In this document: positions 15,733 through 22,879 of the stretch, piece after piece | Numbering within the stretch: position 1 is the first letter of the stretch | How the letters are laid out: each line of letters begins with the position of its first letter | Assembly (NCBI GenBank): GCA_019308645.1 | Contig: JAFDHR010000007.1 | Span: forward strand, 1-26,580 | Direction of reading: 5' to 3' | Source: Deltaproteobacteria bacterium | GTDB lineage: Bacteria > Desulfobacterota > DSM-4660 > Desulfatiglandales > B25-G16 | Length of the DNA stretch: 26,580 nt | Translations under genes and position numbers: made by a program | Notes under the pieces: model-generated | Told to the model about the DNA's origin: nothing | The model's input: the letters and a program-made list of their open reading frames with translations, nothing else | Database searches by the model: none

Positions 15733-17046
15733 ATGGACCAGAATGTCTTAACAACTCTTTTAACGTATAACCCATGGATTGAGAATCCCGAGGTGTGGGA
15801 GGACTCTATAGATCAGTATATGCCTCAGGCTTTTGGTAATCCATATATTTTCAGATTTGCGGATCGCATTGATACCTGGCCCCTGTCCGGGAAAGTTAAT
15901 CTGGTTGTGGGTCCCAGGCAGTGTGGAAAATCAACATTAATCTGGCATACAATATCCAAAATGGGGGCGAAAGCGGTTTATATTAATGCCAATGAAGTAT
16001 GTCTGCGGCAGTGGTGCACATCTCCCGCAATGTTTTGGTCTGACCTCACAAAAATCATGCCGCAGCCGGAAGTCCTGTTTTTTGAAGAAGCGCAATACCT
16101 TGAAAATGCCGGTCTGTTTTTAAAAGGATTGTCTGATTTGCGACTTAATATAAATATTTTCGCAACAGGCAGCTCCTCATTTCACCTGCACGACAAAATC
16201 AGGGAATCCATGGCAGGCAGAGCGGAAAGGTTGTTGCTTTTCCCTTTTGCGCTTAAGGAGTGGGTTGGTGATAGAAACAAGTATCCAGTTGCAATCTACG
16301 AAAAAAAGGTTTTAAATAAATTTAATCGCATGGTTGTTTTTGGATCTTATCCTGAGGTCTGTTTTTCCAATAAGCCGGATATGGTTCTAAACAGCCTTGT
16401 AGAGTCTTTTGTGATTCGTGATGCATCAGATATATTTAAGATAAAGTATCCTTCAAAATTCAGAAAGCTCCTTTTGCTGATGGCCTCACAGATAGGGAAC
16501 CTGGTAAATTTTTCAAACTGGGCTTCTGTATGCGGCCTCGATACTAAAACAACAGAAAGCTATGCAAATATTTTAGAAGAAAGCCATATAATAAAACTTC
16601 TTCCTCCCTATGTAGGAGGAAAACGGGCTGAAATCAAGAGCGCTCCCAAAATATTCTTTATAGATAACGGCATCAGGAACTTGATGGTTCATCAATTTAA
16701 TGAATTTGAACTGCGCGCCGACAGGGGGGCTTTATTTGAAAACTGGCTTTTTTCAGAGCTGATAAAGAATTCTGCATTTAACGATAGCCTTTATTTTTGG
16801 CGGAGCAAAGGGGGCGCCGAAGTTGACTTTGTGAGGCAAAAGGGAAACAAACTGGAGGGTTTTGAGGCAAAAGCAACTCATCTAAGGCATCCAAAACTAT
16901 CAAGATCTGCCCGGAGTTTTATTGCGGCCTATGCGCCGGATTATTTTTATATGGTTAATTTGGCCTTAAACTACCAGACTCAAGTGGATAAAACAACTGT
17001 TAAATGGATAACATGTCTCGATTTGATTGATATTATAGCGGGCTGA
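15733..17046 (+). CDS. AAA+ ATPase with C-terminal DUF4143-type domain
   Basis: A 437-residue protein of the widespread ATPase/DUF4143 family. Walker A is GPRQCGKST (Gly60, Lys66); the Walker B-like strand is VLFFEEAQ (Glu118-Glu119, Glu in place of the usual Asp); FATGSSS is the sensor region and AGRAERLLLFPFALKEW the typical follow-up. The C-terminal domain has GAEVDFV (Asp365) and FEAKA (Glu378, Lys380), a D...ExK arrangement like PD-(D/E)XK nucleases. The physiological role of this family is poorly known; it is common in islands and near TA genes. It has its own promoter and ends 34 bases before methyltransferase fossil C, so it is an accessory cassette rather than part of glycan synthesis. 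Confidence 0.85.
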   Translation: MDQNVLTTLLTYNPWIENPEVWEDSIDQYMPQAFGNPYIFRFADRIDTWPLSGKVNLVVGPRQCGKSTLIWHTISKMGAKAVYINANEVCLRQWCTSPAMFWSDLTKIMPQPEVLFFEEAQYLENAGLFLKGLSDLRLNINIFATGSSSFHLHDKIRESMAGRAERLLLFPFALKEWVGDRNKYPVAIYEKKVLNKFNRMVVFGSYPEVCFSNKPDMVLNSLVESFVIRDASDIFKIKYPSKFRKLLLLMASQIGNLVNFSNWASVCGLDTKTTESYANILEESHIIKLLPPYVGGKRAEIKSAPKIFFIDNGIRNLMVHQFNEFELRADRGALFENWLFSELIKNSAFNDSLYFWRSKGGAEVDFVRQKGNKLEGFEAKATHLRHPKLSRSARSFIAAYAPDYFYMVNLALNYQTQVDKTTVKWITCLDLIDIIAG

Positions 17047-17133
17047 TTTTCTTTAAAAATGTCTCTTCTCTGAGCTTTCGTGAAAAAATGTCCATATTGC
17101 AAACCTCCCGGAAATTTCTATTTTAATCCACAG

Positions 17134-17240
17134 GTCCGCCTGCCATGCGTTGTAATTGCGTTGACGTAGTAAAAGCAAGTTTGCAGGCATTCTATTATGA
17201 TACTTCGTTAAATCCATACAAAGGCATTGCGGGCAGGTTT
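17134..17240 (+). repeat. About 107-nt palindrome-ended element in copy C
   Basis: Left end begins GTCCGCCTGCCATGC; right end is GGCATTGCGGGCAGG followed by TTT. The ends are imperfect inverted repeats, closely matching the ends of the element at 17448 and similar to those at 911. It splits an AATCCACAG/ATTAC repeat that is continuous in copy B. Right boundary uncertain by a few bases. Confidence 0.55.
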
Positions 17241-17447
17241 CGTAGATTACCCCAGCACCATCCTCCAGAGGCGGATAAATCTGCCGGAGCTACCCCGGAG
17301 GAATGCTCCAGACCAGTCGGGAATTCCACAGGGCAAGCGGGGCAGGCACGGATTTCCCAGTGGCAAGCCACGGGGTAGCGCGTTTAGTTCCTTTCACATT
17401 TTTAGTTTCGTCGCAAGATCAATTGAAGCAGCGGGGAAATTAACAGA

Positions 17448-17549
17448 CCCGCCTGCCATAGCTTATAATAATTCAGTTAGTGATCAATGAACTTAGTGAA
17501 CAACATTATTGTGTCTGCTTTGACATGTAGTACAGGCATAGCGGGCAGG
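17448..17549 (+). repeat. 102-nt palindrome-ended element with boundaries fixed by a paralogous empty site
   Basis: Copy A reads TTAACAGATTTAATTT without interruption. Copy C reads TTAACAGA, then 102 nt, then TTTAATTT. The insert starts CCCGCCTGCCATAGC and ends GGCATAGCGGGCAGG (10 of 15 positions inverted-complementary). The length is a multiple of three and no target duplication is evident. Confidence 0.65.
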
Positions 17550-17737
17550 TTTAATTTTTGGTGGAAGGGCTCTCCGGGGTCCTTCACTGGGGCTGATTGC
17601 AAGAAAAGAGTAGAAGATTCCATTGAGCATGAAGGTTTCTTACTTTTATCATGGGAAAGAAAGAAAATGACTGGCATGATGAGGTGGCCTCGATTTTCTC
17701 CAGAAAAAAGTGAAAGAACGGAGCCCTGGTTTTTCAC

Positions 17738-17766
17738 TTGACGATATTTAACAATTATGTTATTAA
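17738..17766 (+). promoter_or_regulatory. Sigma70-type promoter for the 17821 ATPase
   Basis: TTGACG (17738-17743), 17 nt, TATTAA (17761-17766), 55 bases before the ATG. It is followed at once by the inverted repeat at 17769-17802. Confidence 0.5.
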
Positions 17767-17768
17767 CC

Positions 17769-17802
17769 ATTATGTTTAAAGCAACATTGCTAAATACATA
17801 AT
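17769..17802 (+). promoter_or_regulatory. Inverted repeat in the leader of the 17821 ATPase
   Basis: Outer arms ATTATGT and ACATAAT (17796-17802) are perfect, and the centre AGCAA-CA-TTGCT is also perfectly palindromic, with weakly paired A/T between them. Position just after a -10 box suits a repressor operator or an mRNA leader hairpin. No regulator is identified. Confidence 0.4.
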
Positions 17803-17820
17803 AGTGAAAGGCGATGCATC

Positions 17821-18933
17821 ATGAATCCATTCAAATACGGATCGATTGTTCTGGGGGGGGATTTCTGCGGTAGAGAAGACCTACTGAAGCAAATTGCCGA
17901 CCATATCAAAGCATCCCAGAACATCGTGGTTTTCGGTGAAAGACGTGTCGGAAAGTCGTCTCTTGTGTATGAAGCGGTTAGGAAGCTAAAGGGAACAGAT
18001 CTTTTGTACATAGATCTCCTTGGAATTAAGTCTGTAGATGCCTTGTGCAAGAGGATGCTCCGGGCAATAGTTACACTGGAAAAAAAGGCAAGCTGGGTAA
18101 CTAAAATGATTAAAGCCCTGTCGCATGTCAGGCCGACGATTACGACAGATCCTATCACCTCTATGCCTATTGTTTCCTTTGATGCGTCCGTGGAACTGAA
18201 GGCCAATTCGATCCAGGAGGTGCTCGATTTGATCGAATCCATAGGTAAGAAAAAACGTTTGGTCGTCGTCTTCGATGAATTCCAGGACATCCTAAAGACC
18301 AAGCACGCTGATGAGGCAATTGCTCTTTTAAGGAGCAAGATACAGTTTCACAGCAATATCCCCTATGTCTTTGTTGGGAGCATAAGGCATAAGATGGACG
18401 GGATATTTACCTCTCCCGACTCAGCCTTTTTCAAGTCAGCTATCCCGATCACTGTGGAGTCGCTGCCATATGAAGAATTTTCGAAGTTCTTGACAGAAAA
18501 ATTCGAGAAAGGACGGCGTAAAGTTTTCGGAGAGACCTTAAAGCAGGTGTTTCAAATCGCCAATAACATTACCGGGGATATCCAGCAGCTCTGTGAGGCC
18601 CTATGGGAAGTCACTCCAGAGAGAAATGCCGTATCATCGGACAAACTGAAGGCTGCCCTTGAGTTGATATTCGCCAGGGAACAAAAGTTTTACGAAGCCT
18701 TTGTGAGCCTTCTGACGGACTTTCAGCTTAAGTGCCTTACAGCCCTGGCAAAGGAAGGCGGTAAAAGAATCTATTCGATGGATTTTGTGAAGGCCGTTGG
18801 ACCACACAGTTCCGCATCGGTGAACCGGGCTATAACACGCATGATCAACATCACTATTCTGTTCAAAAGTGGGAAAGAAGTCAGATTCGTCAACCCCTTC
18901 TTCAAGGCATGGCTTCTTCCCAGAGGAAGATAG
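17821..18933 (+). CDS. Archaeal-ATPase/STAND-type P-loop ATPase
   Basis: A 370-residue ATPase opening NPFKYGSIVLGGDFCGREDLL, typical of the archaeal ATPase (MNS-like) group. Walker A is GERRVGKSS (Gly39, Lys45), Walker B VVVFDEFQDI (Asp152, Glu153), sensor FVGSIRHKM. The middle LPYEEFSKFLTEKFEKG and NNITGDIQQLCEALWE follow the family's lid helices; residues 285-370 look like a winged helix (LTALAKEGGKRIYSMDFV...SVNRAITRMI). Function of the group is ill-defined; members occur in islands and beside defence or TA genes. It has its own promoter. It is unrelated in sequence to the 15733 ATPase apart from the P-loop and lies between fossil C and the GT4 fossil. Confidence 0.85.
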   Translation: MNPFKYGSIVLGGDFCGREDLLKQIADHIKASQNIVVFGERRVGKSSLVYEAVRKLKGTDLLYIDLLGIKSVDALCKRMLRAIVTLEKKASWVTKMIKALSHVRPTITTDPITSMPIVSFDASVELKANSIQEVLDLIESIGKKKRLVVVFDEFQDILKTKHADEAIALLRSKIQFHSNIPYVFVGSIRHKMDGIFTSPDSAFFKSAIPITVESLPYEEFSKFLTEKFEKGRRKVFGETLKQVFQIANNITGDIQQLCEALWEVTPERNAVSSDKLKAALELIFAREQKFYEAFVSLLTDFQLKCLTALAKEGGKRIYSMDFVKAVGPHSSASVNRAITRMINITILFKSGKEVRFVNPFFKAWLLPRGR

Positions 18934-19042
18934 GTTTTCAGAGGAATAGATTTTGGGGGGACATCCTTTACTAATTGGACTAACCGGGTTTTTGTGATGT
19001 TGACTTCGTGCAGACGTGTACATTCTGAAAGTGCGGGGATAA

Positions 19043-19255
19043 ACTGAGCAGATAACAGATGAAGTTAATGGGATTTTAGCGCCGCCAAAAGATCCGTCTG
19101 CTCTGGCAAAGGCTGTCATACGAGTTTTAAATGATAGAAAAGCTGCAAGAAATATGGGATTGGCGGCAAGAAAAAAGGTGGAACAGGAATTTTCTGTTGA
19201 AAAGATGGTTGAAGAAACTGAAAAGGTCTATTTGTCCCTCCTGAGAGCTGGTTAA
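19043..19255 (+). pseudogene. C-terminal fossil of a GT4 glycosyltransferase
   Basis: About 70 in-frame codons read ITDEVNGILAPPKDPSALAK then a helix AARNMGLAARKKVEQEFSVE and a VYLSLLRAG tail to TAA. NGxLxPPxDPxALAxAI is the standard C-terminus of GT4 enzymes, as in the 12530 and 24796 proteins. A stop lies directly upstream in frame and the N-terminal 300 residues are missing. Confidence 0.82.
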
Positions 19256-19263
19256 AATGTAAT

Positions 19264-19452
19264 AGTTCAGCCACGAATGAACACGAATTTACACAAATAA
19301 CGTTCAAATAAATTCTATTGAACAGAACTTTTGTGTTGAAGCCTTTGTTTTTTAAAATTAAGAAGAAATGCTAACCGTGACGGGTTACAATAAATTTTTA
19401 TACAGAATTTTTTCTTTATTCGAGTCCATTTGTGTCAATTCGTGGCTGAACT
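19264..19452. repeat. 189-nt element with long imperfect terminal inverted repeats
   Basis: The left end AGTTCAGCCACGAATGAACA continues to TACACAAATAA near 19300. The right end at 19417-19452 (TTATTCGAGTCCATTTGTGT then CAATTCGTGGCTGAACT) is its near inverse over about 36 nt. An inner hairpin GTTCAA (19302) / TTGAAC (19318) follows the left arm. No coding frame. It lies between the GT4 fossil and methyltransferase fossil D; a MITE-like or REP-like element. Confidence 0.7.
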
Positions 19453-19463
19453 GTTAGGTTAAA

Positions 19464-19493
19464 ATGAAAAATTGTCCATATTGTGGCGGGTAA
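19464..19493 (+). pseudogene. Zinc-ribbon methyltransferase, copy D (start only)
   Basis: ATG-AAA-AAT-TGT-CCA-TAT-TGT-GGC-GGG-TAA encodes MKNCPYCGG and stops. The first eight residues equal those of copy A (MKNCPYCG). What follows to 19590 shows no further similarity that I can see. It is preceded by a GT4 C-terminus, as copy A is. Confidence 0.55.
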
Positions 19494-19592
19494 GGGAGGT
19501 TTTTAAGAGAAATTCTGATAAATTGAGGTATATTCATGTCTTCATGGGGGATATGGAGAAGAAATGAGCTATGGATGATGAATAAAAAAAGA

Positions 19593-19643
19593 TTGACGGA
19601 TGGATAAGAAAGGTGTAATTATTATATTGATTAAGATTACACC
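19593..19643 (+). promoter_or_regulatory. Promoter and operator of the VapBC pair
   Basis: TTGACG (19593-19598), 17 nt, TAATTA (19616-19621). The -10 overlaps the left arm of a perfect 8-bp inverted repeat: GGTGTAAT (19612-19619) and ATTACACC (19636-19643), 24 bases centre to centre. VapB-type ribbon-helix-helix proteins bind such paired sites over their own promoter. This places the transcript start near 19628 and rules out translation from the ATG at 19600. Confidence 0.55.
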
Positions 19644-19659
19644 AAATATGGGGGTTCGT

Positions 19660-19899
19660 ATGAAATCAACGGCCAAGAAAGTTAATTTTATGATAGAAAA
19701 CAAGGTGAGAAAAGAGCTTGAACTTTTAGTTCCACCTGGTCAAAGAAGCAGGATAGTAAACGAGGCACTGAGAAAAGAATTAGACAGAATGAGAAAAACA
19801 CAAGCTATAGAGCGACTTAATCGTCTCAGGAGAGAAGGCAACCAATTTTCCACCCAAGAGATAATTTCAGTCTTGAGGAAAGAGAGGATGAGCCATTAA
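19660..19899 (+). CDS. VapB-like antitoxin (ribbon-helix-helix)
   Basis: A 79-residue protein from the ATG at 19660: MKSTAKKVNFMIENKVRKEL, a beta strand and helix, then VPPGQRSRIVNEALRKELDRM, a classic ribbon-helix-helix dimerisation helix, and a C-terminal arm rich in Arg and Glu (RLRREGNQFSTQEIISVLRKE) to grip the toxin. The in-frame ATG at 19600 lies upstream of the predicted transcription start, and the one at 19648 is only four codons longer and remains possible. It ends one base before the toxin gene's ATG. Confidence 0.78.
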   Translation: MKSTAKKVNFMIENKVRKELELLVPPGQRSRIVNEALRKELDRMRKTQAIERLNRLRREGNQFSTQEIISVLRKERMSH

Positions 19900-19900
19900 T

Positions 19901-20338
19901 ATGGGAATATATGTTCCGGATGCTTCGGTAATTCTAAAATGGGCTATTGGCCTGGAAACCGAATCTCACCAGGAAAAGGCTATCCATATCCTGGATGCCT
20001 GGGTTGATAATAAAATAGAGATAGTTTTGCCTGAATTGTGGGTATTTGAGGTAGGTAATTTTTTAGGAAGAATGGTCCAGGATTTAGCCCTGGAGAAGAT
20101 GGAGACCCTTCTCGATTTTCACTTTAAAACCAGAAAATTGGATAAAGGAACCTGCAAGTTGATTTTTAAGTTGATGAATGACCTGTCAGTTAGCTTTTAT
20201 GATGCGTCCTATCATGCTTTGGCCCAGAAGATGGGCGGGATTTTCATAACAGCAGATAAGAAATATTACCAGAAAGCAAAGATTAAAGGGGGCATTGAAC
20301 TGCTTGAAAATATTATGATTCATGCAAATGATTCATGA
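19901..20338 (+). CDS. VapC-like PIN-domain ribonuclease toxin
   Basis: A 145-residue PIN domain. The acidic site is visible: Asp7 (YVPDASVILKW), Glu50 (WVFEVGN), Asp101 (SFYDASYHALA) and Asp119 (FITADKKYY). These bind Mg2+ or Mn2+ for RNA cleavage, in VapC usually of tRNA or rRNA. Pairing with the upstream RHH protein and one-base spacing supports a VapBC module. The sequence just after its stop (GGAATTATATGCATTCTATT) resembles that at 15551 after fossil B, hinting at a common ancestral flank. Confidence 0.87.
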   Translation: MGIYVPDASVILKWAIGLETESHQEKAIHILDAWVDNKIEIVLPELWVFEVGNFLGRMVQDLALEKMETLLDFHFKTRKLDKGTCKLIFKLMNDLSVSFYDASYHALAQKMGGIFITADKKYYQKAKIKGGIELLENIMIHANDS

Positions 20339-20419
20339 GGAATTATATGCATTCTATTGTATTGAGAAGTTACGTAATAGTTAGCCTAATTCAAGGCTCT
20401 GGCGCTAAGGACCTAAATC

Positions 20420-21634
20420 TTGAATATCTTATTTGTTTCAGATGTTTCAATCCATAAGGTAATTGGAGGGGCAGAAAGGGTTTTGTTTGAGCAGAGCACC
20501 CGATTACAGAACAGGGGGCATGATGTTCATATTCTGACCCGTAAATTGCCGGGACATAAATCAGATCATCAAGTTATTCAGGGAGTTAATGAGTGGAGAT
20601 ACAATGTTGATCAAAGAAATACCCTCTTATTTATTAAATCCACATGGCTAAACAGTAAGAAACTTTTTGGACTTTTGCATAATAGATATAAATTTGACTG
20701 TATTAATCTGCACCAACCATTTTCTGCTCTTGGCGTAATTAGGTCCCCTTTAGGTAAGAAGGTCAAAAAAATTTATACCTGCCATTCTCTATCCTTTGAG
20801 GAATTTAAAACAAGGAATCCGAGGCCGCAAAACATCATAAAAAGTGTTTTCTACAGCTTGAATATTCAGGTACGAAAATTTATTGAGAGAAAAGTGCTGA
20901 ATTCACCAGATAAAATTGCTGTTCTTAGCCGGTTTACTCATGAGAAATTATTAAATACGTATAAAATTCCTTCAGAAAAAATTGTAATTATTCCCGGTGG
21001 GGTTGATTTGCAGAGGTTTTATCCAACTATTGATAAAATAAAAATAAGGCAACGTCTGAACATCCCCAAGAAAAAAATTATATTATTTACAGTAAGAAAT
21101 CTGGTGTCCAGGATGGGGTTGGAAAATCTTATAAATGCTATCAGAGAGGTAGTTAAAGTAGCGCCCGACATTTATCTTGTTCTGGGTGGAAAGGGACCAC
21201 TCAAAAACAAGCTTATTTCATTGAGTTCAAAACTGGGTGTAGAAAATTACATTAAATTTGTTGGCTTTATCTCGGAAGGAGAACTCCCTGATTATTATCG
21301 GATGAGTGATATTTTTATTCTTCCAACTTTGGAGTTGGAAGGGTTTGGATTAGTTACATTGGAAGCACTGGCTTCAGGTCTTCCTGTGTTGGGAACGCCA
21401 GTAGGGGGGACAATAGAGATTTTAGGCAAGCTGGACGATAAATATCTCTTTAAAGATACCAAACCAGAATCAATGGCAGCATTGATTAATGAAACCTGTC
21501 AGCAATTTAAAAATAATCCCCAACTCTGGGAAGATGTTTCTTCGCAATGCAGGGCCTTTGTAGAAGCAAATTATTCCTGGGAGCAGAATGTCATGTCTCT
21601 GGAAAATCTAATTGCGGGACGGACGGCAGGGTGA
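20420..21634 (+). CDS. GT4 glycosyltransferase
   Basis: A 404-residue GT-B enzyme: MNILFVSDVSIHKVIGGAER with the GGAE nucleotide-side loop, INLHQPFSALG, YTCHSLSFEEF, linker IIPGGVDLQRFYP, donor half FTVRNLVSRMGLENLINAI, LVLGGKGPLKNKL and the E-x7-E element LEGFGLVTLEALASGLPVLGTPVGG. The start is a TTG preceded by AAGGA eight bases before it; no ATG fits the conserved N-terminus. It begins the second glycan operon and ends five bases before the deacetylase-fold gene. Donor unknown. Confidence 0.9.
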   Translation: MNILFVSDVSIHKVIGGAERVLFEQSTRLQNRGHDVHILTRKLPGHKSDHQVIQGVNEWRYNVDQRNTLLFIKSTWLNSKKLFGLLHNRYKFDCINLHQPFSALGVIRSPLGKKVKKIYTCHSLSFEEFKTRNPRPQNIIKSVFYSLNIQVRKFIERKVLNSPDKIAVLSRFTHEKLLNTYKIPSEKIVIIPGGVDLQRFYPTIDKIKIRQRLNIPKKKIILFTVRNLVSRMGLENLINAIREVVKVAPDIYLVLGGKGPLKNKLISLSSKLGVENYIKFVGFISEGELPDYYRMSDIFILPTLELEGFGLVTLEALASGLPVLGTPVGGTIEILGKLDDKYLFKDTKPESMAALINETCQQFKNNPQLWEDVSSQCRAFVEANYSWEQNVMSLENLIAGRTAG

Positions 21635-21639
21635 ATGTC

Positions 21640-22431
21640 ATGAAAGAAATACCTGTTTTACTCTATCAGAACATAGGCCATTATCCAGAGAATGCCATGG
21701 AAGATAGTATTTTGCCTGAAAGTTTCAGAGAGCAGATGAGATTTTTCTCAGAAAATGGCTATAATATCGTGACACTGGATCAGACATTAGATCATCTTGC
21801 CGGACGTATTAAATTGCCACCCAAATCAATTGCGATTACCATTGATGGCGGGTATCGAGATGCCTATGCAGATGTATTTCCTGTTTTAAAAAGCCATAAT
21901 TTTCATGCAACATTTTTTATCGTTCCGGAATCTATCGGTGGCGAGAGGAAGATTAAGGGGGATTCTATAGCGTGCTTAAGCTGGAATGAGGTAAATGAAA
22001 TAGCAAAGAGCAGCATTGAAATAGGCTTGCTGGCCTATGAAGGCAAAGGAATTAAGGGTCGGTATGATGAAGAATCTATAAAACAAAGCATCTCAAATTC
22101 GTTGAACATAATGGCTGAAAACTATCGCTGGGATATTCGATTCTGTGCGTTCAAGGAGGGAGTGCCTGAAAAACCTCTGTGGGACTTTTTAAAGGACCGT
22201 GGATTTCAGGCGGTTTTCACGCAGTGTCCCACAAACAAGCGACCCACTCTGTCCGGCATTGGCCGAATCCAGATTGATGATGATGACCACAATATCTTTC
22301 TTACCAAGATTTCTAAAATATATCTCTTCTTTAAAGATAAACGTTCCTGGAAATATATTCGCAAGTATAAAATTGACAGACTGGCTCATCGAGTATCGGA
22401 AACCTTAAATCGGATTAAAAGGAATAAGTAA
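21640..22431 (+). CDS. NodB-fold polysaccharide deacetylase homologue lacking metal ligands
   Basis: A 263-residue protein with the order of a family 4 carbohydrate esterase: IPVLLYQNIG, FREQMRFFSENGYNIVTLDQ, SIAITIDGGYRDAYADVFPVL and FHATFFIVPESIG. Active deacetylases have TFDD and SHTxxH for the metal. Here the first is TIDGG (Asp69 kept, second Asp replaced by Gly70). In the second, SH is replaced by Leu130-Leu131 and the last His by Gly135 (IEIGLLAYEGKG). It is therefore probably inactive as a metal-dependent deacetylase. Start: ATG 21640 has CAGGGTGA before it; GTG 21631 is an alternative overlapping the previous stop. The stop TAA lies inside the terminal repeat of the element at 22428, so the C-terminus may have been set by that insertion. 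Confidence 0.8.
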   Translation: MKEIPVLLYQNIGHYPENAMEDSILPESFREQMRFFSENGYNIVTLDQTLDHLAGRIKLPPKSIAITIDGGYRDAYADVFPVLKSHNFHATFFIVPESIGGERKIKGDSIACLSWNEVNEIAKSSIEIGLLAYEGKGIKGRYDEESIKQSISNSLNIMAENYRWDIRFCAFKEGVPEKPLWDFLKDRGFQAVFTQCPTNKRPTLSGIGRIQIDDDDHNIFLTKISKIYLFFKDKRSWKYIRKYKIDRLAHRVSETLNRIKRNK

Positions 22432-22761
22432 CCGTTCACGGGTTCAGGGTTCAACGTTCAGGGTTAAGGACAAAGAAGGCATTGAAGACCCGAAGTCCTC
22501 GTTAAAAATGCTCGTTTTCCTAAATAATTGACAATTTGGCTCCAAATTTTGGATTATGCCTGACGAGGCTGACGCTTTTCTCGTAAATACGCATCCCAAA
22601 TGCAGTCCGGGGACGAGAATGGAACCTTGAACCCCTGAACCCCTGGCCCAGACCGACCATCGGCACGATATATATGAAAAGTATAGTCTAAGGCTACTCA
22701 AGCACAGGTTTGGAATCATGCCATGGGTCGCAGGGCGGGCTTTGAACCCGTGAACGGTTAC
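22428..22761. repeat. 334-nt element with perfect 19-bp terminal inverted repeats
   Basis: The left end GTAACCGTTCACGGGTTCA (22428-22446) is the exact reverse complement of the right end TGAACCCGTGAACGGTTAC (22743-22761). Inside are further GGGTTCAACGTTCAGGG and TTGAACCCCTGAACCCCTGG tracts that also pair, and a small palindrome AATTTGGCTCCAAATT (22533-22548). No transposase or plausible gene. It is a MITE-like element lying between the deacetylase-fold gene and asnB. The remaining 118 bases to the asnB ATG hold a partial echo (GTAAACGGTTAT) and nothing else that I can see. Confidence 0.8.
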
Positions 22762-22879
22762 AAAGACAGAAAGTGGAAGAGAATTATGGGATTCTCTAAC
22801 ATCAATCCTTTGAGCCTCTTGCTTTTATGTTTTGATCAACTGTTAACTGTGAACCAACAACTGTAAACGGTTATTAGCT

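Larger units (their letters stand above)
17080..17613 (+). pseudogene. Zinc-ribbon methyltransferase, copy C (most decayed)
   Basis: It starts GTG-AAA-AAA-TGT-CCA (MKKCPYC), the same zinc-ribbon start as copies A and D, but after about 15 codons runs into AATCCACAG and repeat sequence. The C-terminal part is recognisable at 17370-17613: GTAGCGCGTTT, a SFHIFSF-like stretch, ATCAATTGAAGCAGCGGGG, TTAACAGA, and after an insertion TTTAATTTTTGGTGGAAG and ATTGCAAGAAAAGAGTAG. Two palindromic elements (17134, 17448) are nested in it. The ORFs across this stretch are products of the repeats, not genes. Confidence 0.72.

Noticed and set aside
17145..17741. Three short plus-strand frames (17145, 17227, 17487)
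   Set aside because: Composed of repeat and palindrome sequence within methyltransferase fossil C; no ribosome sites.
17790..18338. 182-residue minus-strand frame
   Set aside because: Lies antisense to the intact P-loop ATPase, is Ser/Arg-rich with no motifs; a shadow of the real gene.
18634..19119. 161-residue minus-strand frame
   Set aside because: Antisense to the ATPase end and to the GT4 fossil; low-complexity composition, no start signal.
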